A DNA stretch of 64,000 nucleotides from Ehretia macrophylla (GCA_037974665.1 CM075765.1:18799648-18863647), one strand, 5' to 3'. Shown: positions 20,501-33,007, counted from the stretch's first letter. The notes: generated by a model not told the origin, from the letters alone. Program-made: numbers and translations.

Positions 20501-23500
20501 GAACAATATTCCTTTTCCAAATGATATCTTTGTTTCATCATGTGTTGTCTATCTGTCAATTCATATATCAATTGTTTGTGTTACTAGAAAGATACTCCTA
20601 TTCCAAATAATATCCTTGTTTCATCTTGTGTTTTCCATAATCTGAAATAAATGTTGTATTGGCAAATGGTAGTGTACTGGAAAAAATTTCAGGTAGCAGC
20701 ATCGACGGTAAAAATGTTGAGAACTTAAGAGACAGGAGATGTTTAAAGTGAACGTATTCCACATCAGAGATACTTTCAGATATAAAGTAGGCATCAGATA
20801 ATTGTTTACTTGTAGGATTGAAACAAAATAATCTTTTGAAATTAACTGTTGAAGTGATCATCTCATCTAAAAGGTTAAGTTGTTAGAGAGAACTTTCATT
20901 TATTTATCTAATGTCTTCAACACATCCCCTCACACGCAGGCAAGATTATGTTTTCTTTATCCTTTCATGTGGATACACATCCACACACATATACATATAT
21001 ATTCAAAATTGTGGTTGAGAGACCTAAGTCTGGAACATTTTTTCTGGGCATTGCATATTTAAGTAACCAATTCATCTAAAAGTTTAAGTTGTTAGAGAGA
21101 GTTTTCATTTGTTTATTTAATGACTTCAACATTAACAAAAAGAGAACTGTGGGTCCGTCAATTTCAGAAATGCATTAGTTTCTTGGAGGAAGTGCCACTT
21201 TCTATTCGTCATTTCAGAAATGCATTAGTCTCTCTGAAGAAAACACTATTTGAGAAAACATTAAGAGTTTGTTTACATTTGCCAACATTCTGAGCATTAC
21301 ATGGTTATTGTATCTATAGGTACACAGCTTGTCCGCTAGTCCCACTCAATCATTTTCAGAGAAGTATTGTCCTGATGGCTTATCATGTTCTTCCAATAGC
21401 ATCCATACCGAGTCAAATATGTCAAGTATTAATAACATAATGGATATCTTTATTCCAAAATCTCCATATCTTGGACCAGATGAAGAGAACAGAAGAGCAG
21501 TCTCTTCCACGAGAGATGTCAAAATGGTTAGGGAATTTATGGAACCTGTTCATGATTCTCTACAATCAAGGAAGCATGTCTTCAGGGATGTGTTGATATG
21601 GGGAGAAGGAGTAGATGGAGGTTACTTAGCGGGTGGCGAAACACAATCAGATGCTTTATTACCCAAAGTTTTGGAGTCCACCATGATGCTTGATGTACAA
21701 ACAGTAACTCTGGGAAGGAACCATGCAGCCTTAGTTACCAAGCAGGGTGAAGTCTTTTGCTGGGGCGAGGGAAAAGGGGGAAGGCTCGGCCACAAACTTG
21801 ATATGGACACTACTAGTCCAAAAATTGTTGACTCTCTAACTACGGTCAATGTAAAATCTGTTGCCTCTGGCGAGTATCAAACATGTGCCTTGACAGTTGA
21901 TGGTGAAATGTATACATGGGGTGAGAACTTTTTTACTGGTGAAGATAGAAGGAGAAGTCCTTGGGTGCCGCACAAGCTTTCTGGTCCTATGGATGGTGTG
22001 ACTATATCACAGGTTGCTTGTGGTGTATGGCATACAGCAATCGTGTCCACTTCTGGGCAACTGTTTACTTATGGGGATGGAACTTTTGGGGTTCTTGGTC
22101 ATGGGAATATCCAGAGTGTTTCACAGCCTAAAGAAGTTGAATCACTTAAAGGTTTATGGGTAAAGACGGTTGCATGTGGGCCGTGGCACACAGCAGCAAT
22201 AGTAGAAATCACGGTTGATCGTTTTAAGCTCAATAAGCCAGGTGGGAAATTATTTACATGGGGAGATGGGGATAAAGGAAGACTTGGGCATTCTGATCAA
22301 ACAAGGAAACTTTTACCAACATGTGTTTCAAAACTTGCTGATTATGATTTTGTTCAAGTATCATGTGGGAGAGATTTAACTGTTGGCTTAAGTAATATGG
22401 GCAACGTCTATACAATGGGAAGTGCAGTGCATGGGCAACTGGGCAATCCGCAGGCTATTGATAAATCAATAACAGTTGTTCAAGGTAAACTTAAGGATGA
22501 GTTTGTGAGAGAGATCTCTTCGGGATGTTATCATGTAGCAGCATTGACATCACGGGGAAATGTTTATACATGGGGAAGAGGTGCAAACGGACAGTTAGGA
22601 GTTGGTGATACTAAAGATAGAAACTCCCCGACCTTAGTTGAGGCGTTAAAGGATAGGGAGGTATTACATATTACTTGTGGATCGAGTTTGACAGCTGCAA
22701 TATGCTTGCATAAATCCATATCTAGTGCTGATCAATCAGCTTGCAGGGGATGTAATATAGCTTTTAGCTTTACGAGGAAAAAACATAATTGTTACAACTG
22801 TGGTCTATCGTTCTGCCATGCATGTAGCAGTAAGAAAGCCACAAATGCAGCTCTGGCACCTATAGAAAATAAACCTTTTCGAGTATGTGATCTATGCTTC
22901 AACCAGCTAAAAAGGACTCCTTATTCCAAGAGTCTTTCTAAGATTTCAGCTTCTAGTCCAAGACCATTAATAACAACAAAGAAGGTATTATCTGACAAAA
23001 AGGAAGGCAGGGAGGATCCAGATACTAAATGCAGTCAAATGACATCTATTCGAAACTGTCCTGATGACAACAGCCAACGCTATCAGGGAAAGGTCATAAA
23101 GCAAGGAGAAAAGCTGCAGATGATAGACTCCAATTTATATTCATTGGGTGGATTGCCAAGATGGGGGCACGTTCCCTGTCCAGAAGTGTTCGAAATTTGC
23201 TGTAGAGAAGACAATCAGCCTCCAAACAGGAGGAATAGTATTTCCAAATCTCCGATTTGTTTGCAGCAGATTCCTATGGAGCTAAGAGTTAACTCTTCCT
23301 TCCCTAGAAATCCACAGGACGAGCTTTCACCACGCAATAAATTCCTCACTCAAGAAGTTCAGAAGCTACAAGATCAGGTATTTGCCAGCTTTCCTTTCTA
23401 AAAATAAGAATGTATGTGCGTGTTCCACACAACCCCCCACCCCCCCCCCCCAACCAAATTTTTGTGCTTTGAGGATCTCATAAACTGATGTTGAAGTTCT

Positions 23501-26500
23501 GTGCCTGAAGCCACTCATCTCTCACACCCTTGCACAGCACACTGACAATGGGTTAAGGACTTAGAAAATTTATTTATTATGCAATTGGATAGTGCATTGG
23601 CGGCATAGTCATGCCTAAGTCAAAGATAAGCATGTCTACTACTTCTTCAGACAGTATATCAGCTGCCACTTAGTAAAGCGGTGATACCAATTGCTTGAGA
23701 TAGTACAAAGACTCTCTCTCGACCATTTTCTATGTTCTGTTCTCATTAAAGAGATCTTCATCATTATGTGATGCGTGAGTTTTGATTTTTTGATTTTTTT
23801 TTTATTTTTAAAGATGAATTCTCTGATCAATCTTAGTGTTCTGAGCCTTAAAAGTAGAAATTAGGTGCTAAAATTGTAAGAGCTAGCCTTCCTAAGCTCG
23901 TTTTCTTTTTTTGTTTTTCTTTTTTCTCTCCACTCATAATTTGCTGAATTACAGTTTAGAAATTGAAAACTCTGTTATTTCAGTTAGAAGTTACTTTTGT
24001 GATTGATCGTTTGCACTAGGTTCTTGAGTTGCGAGTTTGCACTAGATTGATTTATAAGATGGGAGCCAGGCATAGTTTTGTAGCTGAGGTGCAAATTAAT
24101 TCAATCCGCTATATTCAAGTGTGGAGAGACCAAATTAGAGAAAATAGAGTTCATTATGTCCACCAGAAGTAGAGAATGGTATCTTCTTGATGATATATCT
24201 CTTCAACATGAAATAATGTTGTCCTTTGATATACTTATAATTTTGCATGCTTCATAGGCATCAAGGTTCTATAATTTTTTATATCATCAAGATAATATCA
24301 AGCATGACTGTCTTTAGAAAACTATTGTGCCAAGCAGAAATACTTTATTGGCTTGACCAAATGCAGCTGTATCACCTCTATTTGTTATATGTTTTGGTTA
24401 CATTGATTACATAAAGTTGTTGTTCGAATGTACTGATTAATCTATTAGTGCTTACTAATGTTGAAAGTGAGTAGTTGTCTTTCACATATGCTCCTATATT
24501 GAAATTTTTAATTCCCTTGATAGGTTGAGAGTCTTAGAAATCTGTGTCAGAGGAGAAAGCAAAAAATTCAAGAATGCGAACAGAAAATTGAGGAAGCATG
24601 GGCACTGGCAAAGGACGAAGCTTGCAAGAGTAAAGCAGCAAAGGAAGTCATCAGAGCTTTGACATCAAGGGTAACATGTTTTTGACTTTGTTCGCTGATT
24701 AACTAATATTATGGGCATGATTCTTTGAATGTCACTTTGAAGCAATAATTTTTTGTCAGAGAAAATTGGAACCAACGGTTGCAGGTGAATTACTAAATAC
24801 TATATGATAATAATCAACTCCAATTAATCAATAAATCAGTTATTTCTAGAAATGATATGAGTCAAGTTTAGAATGCTATATTGCCTGTTGATCTGAGGAT
24901 ATGGCAATGAGAATGGTATATGCCGTCTAGTGAATCTGTCAGGGAGCAATATTCCTTACTAGTTTGGCTGGTCCTGTGTGTGCGGTTATGTGCCTAATTT
25001 GAACTGGACTGCTTGACGTGGAAAGCCAATTAAGTACCCTGCACACCTACTTTAAACATCCTGGATATGGTGCAACAATTCATACTAGAAACAGCTTTTC
25101 AACAATCTGCAAGATTTGGTAAAATTGTTGGGATGCTTCAAAAAAATTGGGTATAAATAATGACAAAAAAAAATATCCCTTGTACACATGGAAAGGACAA
25201 CCTTACCTTTTTTCTGCTACAAAATGGCTATGGATGTAAGGTTTTCGCTGTATAGGTAATAGAGAACTTCAATAGTCTACAGAGTCGGACAATAAATACT
25301 ATGGATGAATCACTGAGTCCAACTCATAATAATGTTCTTCCAAGTGTACGTTGCATGAATTGAGTAAATATTTCTGTGGAATATATATATATATATATAT
25401 ATGTATCTTAAAGAGTTGTACCTTACATGGTTGATTATGAGAGCTGCTTCGAAGAAGTGAAAATAGGTGAATGGGAGAAGAAATTAGTAATTATTATTCT
25501 CCTCTGTAATGGTTTATTTTTGATGGATGTGTCATGATATTGGGAATGAGAAGAAGTCAACCACTTTTCAGGAAAGAAAAAGGTAGAGAATAATGACTGG
25601 ATTTTAGTAGGAAATGAAGGCTAAGCCAATGCTGACCAGCTATATTATCTTTGTTCTGTCTTTGAAGGATCTGTTCTATCTCACATCTACAAGATTCTTT
25701 GTATGGTCAAGAGGTGCATACAGAGTCATTAGTCTTAACTGATTCCATGTATCGTCAAAGCATGTCGTACTTAATATTTTAGATCATACGATTGCACATC
25801 TTAATTGGTAGAATAGGCAATCTGTGCTCATATATTCTACTTTCTGCAGCTTCACATGATGTCACAGAAAGTTTTCGCTGGAAGAGATGCAAAAGATCCT
25901 AGCGGGGGTAGTCCAAAGCTGAAGGGCTCCTTGCACCCGGTAGTTGTTGGACAGATGGAAGACCTGAAAGTTGATAGTCTTTGCAGTTCTCCTATCATTT
26001 TCTCCAATACAATGAAATCTCTGCATGACAGAGACTACCATGGTGGCAGTAAATCGGCAGAGAAGTCAGAGGGAATGAACCCCTTGAAACACGAGTGGGT
26101 AGAACAGTATCAACTTGGCGTCTACATTACATTGACAACTTTGCCAAATGGTCAGAAGGGGCTCAAGAGAGTCAGATTTAGGTAACCTTCCATCCTTGAA
26201 CCTTATTCTGATATGCGAATGAAAGATGCATCCCTTGGGTAGTCAAAATCATTTCCCCATAATGCAAGGCACATTAATATAACAATTGGTTAGGGATAAA
26301 TCGCATTGCATAAGAAAATGACTGCTCATAATCGTTATGGCTATCAACCTCATGCATGCAGTAGGATAACCGGAGAAATTGATTCCATGAATTTTCTAGC
26401 TTCAGCAGGCCATTCTCTGAAACTTTCTTTGTTGCGAAGATTTTCTTGAAATGTCTCTACCTCTGTGCAGATTCTAGCCGTAGAGCTTGTCAATAATTCC

Positions 26501-26630
26501 GTCCAGTTTTTCTTTCTAGCTTATTAAGATGTCATTTTGCAGTCGAAAAAGATTTGATGAGAAGGAAGCTGAGAGATGGTGGGATGAGAACCAACAACAA
26601 GTTTACCAAAGGTATGAGATCGAAGGATGA
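17534..26630 (+). CDS. PH-RCC1-FYVE-BRX domain protein (PRAF-type)
   Basis: Nine GT-AG exons give a continuous 1036-residue frame: 17534-17584, 19326-19409, 19884-19973, 20102-20176, 20278-20463, 21320-23377, 24524-24670, 25850-26181 and 26543-26630. Domains in order: a PH domain at about 17-130 (KKGAHLLRYRRGKPKFC, then FLIWYSG and QAETWILGLR); RCC1 repeats at about 253-625 with recurrent WGEG, WGDG and WGRG blades; a FYVE zinc finger at about 632-693 (CRGC, RKKHNCYNCG, CHAC, CDLC); a coiled coil at about 840-900; and a C-terminal BRX domain at about 979-1036 (GVYITLTTLPNG, then WWDENQQQVY). Length and order match the plant PRAF family, thought to bind phosphoinositide membranes and act as regulators of small GTPases; that role is inferred. 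The start fits the family N-terminus (MGEDHLSL). Introns 1 and 5 contain TRIMs. No defect is seen. Confidence 0.93.
18388..18857 (+). mobile_element. TRIM in intron 1 of the PRAF-type gene
   Basis: Two LTR-like direct repeats (18388-18572 and 18722-18857) both start TGTAATAT; the right one ends GTGACA, the left GTGACT. They are flanked by a perfect 5-bp target duplication TCTTC (18383-18387 and 18858-18862). After the left repeat comes a tRNA-Met-like primer-binding site (atggtatcgggac), and a purine-rich atgagggtg precedes the right repeat, so the element reads with the gene. The left repeat carries about 50 extra bases that the right one lacks. There is no coding capacity. It must be spliced out with intron 1. 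Confidence 0.85.
20481..20636 (+). repeat. Imperfect tandem duplication in intron 5
   Basis: Two units with a period of 86 bp both begin atcaattgtttgtgtta (20481 and 20567) and share downstream blocks such as ttgtttcatc. They lie just after exon 5 of the PRAF-type gene. Confidence 0.75.
20847..21131 (-). mobile_element. TRIM in intron 5 of the PRAF-type gene
   Basis: Two 76-bp direct repeats (20847-20922 and 21056-21131) contain the blocks tcatctaaaag and aagttgttagagaga and end cttcaaca. A perfect 5-bp target duplication TTAAC flanks them (20842-20846 and 21132-21136). It belongs to the same family as 7082-7351; by that comparison it reads on the minus strand, against the gene. Its primer-binding site is too degraded to confirm. 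Confidence 0.8.
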
Positions 26631-26972
26631 TCCAGACAATGATATGATCTACTTCTAAATCTTCTTTATCTTCAAATCTAATCTCAACTCTCAAACATTA
26701 AGCAAGCTAGCATTACTTGTCTCATGTAGTCTGAGATATCCACAGTTCTGTGTACTTAACGGCCTCTAAGGCGAATCCAGCTTGTGCTAGTCAGCTGCTA
26801 GCATGGGAATTTATGCATAGATTTTTATGAGATCTCTCTGTACATGCGCAAAATCTGTACATTCTCATCATCATCATCTAGCAATGCCATCGGTCAGTTT
26901 TGCATTTCCTTCCAGTTTTACTACAGACAGCACTTCAATTCTCTCTCACACCCCAATATGGTGAATGTTTAG

Positions 26973-27131
26973 TGTCATGTCCCCAGCCCAGAACCTTGGA
27001 CCCGCAGGCGAAACTGGTATTGAAGGCATAAGCAATAATTACTGTCCAAAATGGTGAACTTGTGTTATTCCTTATACCCACTATACTCATTTATAAACTA
27101 CATAAATACACTATCTCCTACCGAAGCTACA
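26973..27131 (-). repeat. Solo TRIM LTR relic downstream of the PRAF-type gene
   Basis: The minus-strand sequence resembles the left LTR of the TRIM at 18388. Shared blocks are tataaggaata, cattttgga, cgcctgcgggtcca, ggttctgggct and the end acatgaca. Only one repeat is present and no interior, so it is a solo LTR or fragment. The start is diverged and no target duplication was found. It lies about 340 bp after the stop codon and may fall near the 3' UTR. Confidence 0.6.
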
Positions 27132-27441
27132 CTTGATCGGAGACCTATACATGACGCCTGCAGCATGCATCTTCCATCTCATCCCTTGGCATCAAGAGGG
27201 GGTTCAGGTTGTCAGACCCAAGCATAGTAAATGACCCAAAACATTTTTTTTAAAAGAAAATTGATAATTAAAAAAAAAAAAGAAAAAGAAATTCAAGTCC
27301 TTGCATACTAAATACAAATTCTTTTTAAAGCAACTCACATAAAAAAAAAACAAAAAAAATTATTCTTTTCAGTATTTATTAGATATTCATAACTTCAGAT
27401 GCAAAATCTAAATTTTACACAAATTAATAGCTATCCAAAAG

Positions 27442-27474
<33 letters not shown>

Positions 27475-27849
27475 CGTACGATCAACTTCATGAGTGAATG
27501 AAACGATAACAATTCAAGTTTGTAAAATTTTCTTAGCCTAAACATTCACTGCATTTTACCATGATTCGATGTTCAAATGGTTCCAAAGATACGGAAAACT
27601 TCTAATTAGGCAACTAAAATTATCATTCAATTCTTAATTATTTCAAGTTTTAACTGTTTGCATTAACATCTGACCTTGCAATTGTCATTTGATTAGAATC
27701 AATATATTGGCAATCATTTAAGGGATTATGCGTTTGGAATCAATCACATTTTTATTTCTCCGTGCTAAGTTATAAATTCTAAAAGGTAAGTTATAAATTC
27801 TATTCCTTTTAGAAATAAAAGGTTAAGGAATTTTCTCGTTATACTCAAG

Positions 27850-27921
27850 AAAACCAAAAAAAAATCAATTTCGAGGCCTTTCGCACTTAAAGCGAGAATC
27901 AAACTATTAGACCAAATGCCT
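27850..27921 (-). pseudogene. Degenerate tRNA-Pro-like sequence
   Basis: The minus strand reads GGCATTTGGTCTAATAG, then GATTCTCGCTTTAAGTGCGA, then a decayed T arm. This closely follows the plant tRNA-Pro (UGG) sequence through the acceptor, D and anticodon arms. The anticodon triplet region is mutated (TAA where TGG is expected) and the T loop and acceptor 3' side are largely lost, so it cannot be a working tRNA. It is either a dead tRNA gene or the head of a tRNA-derived SINE. Confidence 0.55.
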
Positions 27922-29045
27922 GGTGGCCATGATGACCTTTTTAGGGACAAACATTATCAATTGTTGGTAGAAGTTGTACATGTATATAAGAGGAAAGATA
28001 ACAAACATTAACAATTACATCACAAAAGAGATTAGATTTCTTACACCATTAGAATGGAACAAGCAATTGCTTTTTTTGTCTTTTGAATTAATTAATTCAA
28101 TTTCAATAGTTTATAGTATACTTCCTTTTATATTTATCTTATCTCTTTATCTTTTCCTCTTTTGGGCTGTATGATTCATGTGACAACTGATTGGGCCCAT
28201 TCAGATCAAAAAAGAAGCAATGAGGAGCTTCCTTTCGGCAGTTGTTTCTGGTTTGGTTGTGGGTGAAAACAAAAGAATAATTTTTAAAGAGTTTTATAAT
28301 ATACCAAATCTATGATTTCGTCATTGTCTTAAAGTGCATGTTAAAAACATCATTTCTTTATCATAGATGATGATAACTCTTTTTAGTCGATAAGTTCGAC
28401 CTATACAAATCCTCTTCAATGGCCGACCTTGTCAAGTGATGCTCAATTTGAAAAGAAAAAAAGTGAAATCATTAAAACCAAGGATAACTAGATACAAAAC
28501 TCCATAATTAGTTATGACTTTAAGCTTTAACACTACATTTTTTAACTTTGTGGGGGGGGGGGGGGGGGGGGGCAGGGGGCGGGGCGGGGCGGGGGTGGTA
28601 GGTGATTTGTAGAAGCGGGTGACAAATTGGTTTTGTTACCTCTTTCATAGGAACGGCACATATTTTTTGTGTATCACATTCATTTACAAATTATGTAACG
28701 GTATTAATACTTCTAAAAGATGTTATGTTTGCTTGTAACTCTTATTTGATACCAGATAAAATAAATCTTAGTGGTACGTAACTTAACAAGAAATTCCTTA
28801 CCTGTCCGGCCAATTTCTAATGATTCTTTGTTCTGATATAAAATATTCATTATTAATTTCATGAGCAATAAATAAGTAGTTAGTTATTCAATCTTGAAAA
28901 CAAACAAAGTTTTACCTTTTTCTCTAAATAATGAAAATTGTATATATAGCTTACTTTAATTTAGGTAGAATCAATACGAGTTGTAAATTTCAACTACAAA
29001 TAATTAAAATCACTCACATATATGGGAAACAAATGCTAATGAAAA

Positions 29046-29087
29046 TTTATGGCCATCCACAATGGGAGGTGAAGCATTGGAAAAAAA
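29046..29087 (+). mobile_element. Ultra-short retrotransposed tail insertion
   Basis: About 42 bp ending gaagcattgg plus an A run lie between perfect 15-bp repeats aaatgctaatgaaaa (29031-29045 and 29088-29102). The A tail and the long duplication point to LINE-type integration. The body does not match the other LINE tails here, so the copied RNA may have been something else. Confidence 0.6.
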
Positions 29088-29821
29088 AAATGCTAATGAA
29101 AAATTGGATAAGATCACCGACAATATTAGTTGGGATAAATGAACCGCTATACTAAGGTTATGACGATAGTTTATGGGGTTGTTATTTGTTACAACATACT
29201 TTCTCTAGCACACATATGCATGTAGATAATACTTTTTGATTGTACCAATTTTGTATTTTGGAAAATTGCAAGTGACAAGAAAAAGGCAAATTAATAGTAT
29301 TTTTTTATTTTTGTGATTTCAAATCTAGACTCCAAAGGGCCCATCTATGTAGAAATTTGGGCTATACTATTTATTTCCCCGACTTATGAATTATTCCAAC
29401 TTATAATTTCTCGTGTTGTTAGAAATTTCTTAGGAGGTCCTTGAATTTTAAGAAGTCAAAACTTTGTCCTCGCTAAAAGTCCAAAATGCTATAAAAGTAA
29501 TTTCACAAGTACTAAAATATAAATATAAAATAAAAAGAAAAGCATTTCCATGATTAGGGGGTTTTGTTAGGACATATATGTGTGTGTGTATATATATATA
29601 TATGCATGTATTGGTTTGTGTTTTTTCTTGTTTTAGTTGTATTTGATCGCATATTTCAGTAGTGATTTGTGTCTTTACTCGTTTTAATTTTATTTCAGTT
29701 GCATTTAGTACTATTCAAATAATCACTTGCATAGTTGCATATTGGTGCATCAATTGATTAAGTTATTTGATCTTTTTTATTCTTTTAATTTTACTTTATA
29801 GTTTTTAGTTTTAAACTTTAC

Positions 29822-30057
29822 CACTATAAGAAAAATCGGTTTCGGCGACGGCGACGGCGACGGCGACCTCACTTTTCGGCGAGGACTGGGTGAAGGAGGC
29901 CGTTCCCTCGCCGTTTTAGCGAGGGACAACACCTTCCCTCGCCGAATCAGCGAGGGACAAGGTCTTCCCTCGCCGAATCGGCGAGGGACAGGCTGTTCCC
30001 TCGCTGATTCAGCGAGGAACAGGGTTTTCCCTCGCCGATTGGGCGACGGACAACCTT
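29822..30057. repeat. Left CACTA end with five palindromic 31-bp units
   Basis: After the terminal CACTA motif and a short (ggcgac)n run come five units starting ttccctcgc at 29903, 29934, 29965, 29996 and 30027. Each is nearly palindromic (ccctcgccgaatcggcgaggg type). Subterminal arrays like this are the binding sites of the TNPA-type protein in En/Spm. Confidence 0.85.
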
Positions 30058-31068
30058 TGTCCTCACCGATTCGAGCAAGGGATAGCGCCGTCTCTCGCTG
30101 TTTGAAATTTTTTTAACGAACAACACCTTCAAACACTAAGTAACAACACGTGTTGAAATTTTTTCCTAAGCAGTACCAATTCTTATATGGTACTTAAACG
30201 TGAAGTACTGACAAGCGTCGTGAGGTAGTAATAAAATACTATGTTCTATTACATATTAACTACAATATGAGATAAATTTGATAATATAATATGCAAACGA
30301 CAAGATTTTATTTCATAATCATACGATTAATAGGGATTACATTAACGGACGGTTAACTTGAATCATCACCATACAAAAGTACTTAACAAGATACACACAC
30401 ATCCATATAATATATTACATATTATTAACCTTAACTACCAGTTTCGAACATTATTTTCACTTGAACAACTTCGGCATAAGGATGCGATACATTTGATCCT
30501 CAACCCTTTGCTGGTGTTGAGCTCTAGAAATGTAACCCTCTTCCTTTGGTGGTTCATTCAGATCAAATCGACCTTCAACTCTGCTGTTGCTTGCCTTCGA
30601 TGTTTCACTTTCGTTATGTGTTCCTCATTTTTAACGGTAATCCACTAACCTTGAACCTCCTTACTCATTGTTGATAAGATGTGGATGCACTGAGTATAAG
30701 CTTATATAAAGATGGAAGACAACAACCAGACGATGATTTCTTTATATAGAAGTGAAAGTGGTAAAAATTTGGCGACGGTTTGGTGAAGGCCCTTCTCTAA
30801 ATTATTGGCTCCATGTACCCGTGACTCTTCGTACCAGTAAATAGTTAAGTTGCAAATTATTGGCGACTTTTTATAGCCAATACGACAACTTTTTCGTGTA
30901 GCTAGTGTATCTTGACTCTTGTGGAATTATTTTCAGCAAATTATGAATTGTGGTTCTCGTTTTGACGACAACCTCGTGTCTGACGGACGTTTCTCCTCAT
31001 CGTTCCGTCGCAAATTCCAAATTGGCAATGGCACGGTGAGGGGAACCGTCTCTCGCAAAATCTAATTT

Positions 31069-31600
31069 TTTTTTTTTTAGTGTAAGTTTACGTTTAACAA
31101 TTACGATTATTTCATATAACAATTTATTAGTGTTTTAAAAATATTAAATTTAATAAGATGAATTATACTTGTTTTAAATAGCTAATTAATATACTAATTA
31201 TGATTAAAATATGAAAAACAAAATAATATAGAACTCCAAAAAGTGAAGATAATAAACCAAAAAAAAAGTGAAAAAAAACAAAACAAAGTAATGTCTACTT
31301 AATAGGGAAATTTTGATAAAAAAAATCTAAGTTATCCTTGAAGGAAAAATATTACAGTTAATAATACAGAAAAAATATATATATATTTAAAAAAAATATA
31401 TTTCGGCGAGGGCCAGCCGCCGCTGGGCCCTCCCCCAAAATTGAAAATAAAAATTTTAAAAATATTTAAAAACACAAAAAAAAAAATTTAAAACAAACTT
31501 TTTTTGGGCAAGGGCCAGTTGCCGTTGGGCACTCGCTGAGAATTGAAACAAATCGAGGGCAGCCCTCGATTTGAGAAACAGAAAACCAAAAAAAAAAAAA
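31069..31600. other. Internal gcgaggg-type blocks within the CACTA element
   Basis: GC-rich blocks at about 31402-31432 (ttcggcgagggccagccgcc) and 31504-31572 repeat the subterminal vocabulary of the element ends. A poly(T)-TAGTG at 31068-31082 looks like a CACTA right terminus. This could mark a nested non-autonomous copy at 29822-31082, or simply an internal repeat. Confidence 0.4.
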
Positions 31601-31628
31601 ACCCCTTACCCCGCTTTTACTTCAACGA

Positions 31629-31994
31629 AACCAACCCCCCCCCCCCCCCCTTCCCTTCCCATCCCTCCCTACCCCATACCACTACCCCACCTCCCCTACA
31701 CTCTACCCCCCCACCCCCCGCCCTCCCATACGCTTTCCACCTCTAATTTAAGTGGTAATATTCTTGTTTTTACATTTTTTTTTTTCATTTTATATGTGTA
31801 CATATATGTATATATATCCTATATGTATATGTATGTATATATATATGTATATGTATGTATATATATATGTATATGTATATGTATATATATATGTATAAAT
31901 ACATATACATACATTATGTATTTACATTTATACATTTTTATATGTATATATATTCATTTATTTATATATATATATATATATATATGCATTTATT
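31629..31994 (+). repeat. Low-complexity C-rich and TATATG microsatellite block
   Basis: A run of C and CCCTACC-like units (about 31627-31735) is followed by (tatatg)n/(ta)n at about 31795-31990. It produces long open frames of low complexity (Pro-rich, then Tyr/Ile-rich) that are not genes. Confidence 0.85.
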
Positions 31995-33007
31995 TATTTT
32001 TCGTAATATGTTGTGTTTTAGTTTTTGTATTATCTTCTACCTTTGAGTTTATTTTTTTTCCTATTTTTTTCAGATTTTTAAATTGATCAATTTAGAAAGA
32101 AAATTCATATTTTGTTATTTTTTTCAATTTTCAGATTTTTATAAAAAATAAATTTGAATATATTTGTTTTATTTTTGGTTTTTTATTTTTAGGTTATTAA
32201 ATAATTTATATTTTAATATTATATTTTTAAAGTATTAATAGTTAATTTGGTGTGTTTGGCTTTTCTTTGTTAGGTTTGGGGCATCCATCATTTGGTTGCA
32301 ACGCTTAAAGATTCCATAGGCTCAGGTCAATGTTTTCATTGATATAGTAATTGTTGTACATTATATTGTTTTAGCCTTATAATTTCGTTTCATTAAATTA
32401 AAGATATTGTGTTTTTTTGTTATATTCATGTTTAAAATATTGTGTAAATTGAGCCGTTGGGTTATTGTCAAGATGGATGTTTATGTGTTGGATGAAGGGG
32501 TATGTTGCTCTTCGTAGATGCATTTGTGAAAATGAAATACGAAGTAAACAAAGTTAACTAAGTAAAGTAAGATAAGTTAACAAGTTTAAGTTAACTAGAA
32601 GATTAAGTAAAGTTAACTAAGTTAGATATGAAGTATTATTACCTAATACTAAGAAGTAAGAAGACTAAGGTTAGTAAGAAGGCGTCTTCAAAATTATGTT
32701 AGTTCAGTTAAATAAGAGAGTTAAGATAGCATAATAAGAAGAAAGTTAAGTTAATAAAATAAACTAAGTAATGTAGGCCATTTTGTTATGTATGAAGTTT
32801 AGTACGAAGTACATAAAGTTGACTAAGTTAATAAGCTAAAATTAAGAACCTTAGCTTTACAAGTAGTTTATATGAACATGTTCAATTTTATAATTGGTTG
32901 AAATTAAATTAAGTTGTGTTGAGAAGGGTTACCTAGGCTTTTTTTTTAGTCTTACAATTTTGTTTCTAATTTTAAATTTCTATTTGTGTTGCAATGTGTC
33001 AGTCAGA

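Larger units (their letters stand above)
27132..29821. other. Gene-poor AT-rich stretch
   Basis: No protein gene is supported. It contains a TA microsatellite (about 27446-27471), a G run and GGGGC repeats (about 28552-28597), a tRNA-Pro-like pseudogene and one tiny tail-like insertion, the last two listed separately. A second TA/TG microsatellite lies at about 29574-29602. Confidence 0.45.

Noticed and set aside
31543-32086. Open frames of up to 171 codons, Pro-rich then Tyr/Ile-rich
   Set aside because: They translate a C-rich run and a TATATG microsatellite inside the CACTA element; composition explains them fully.
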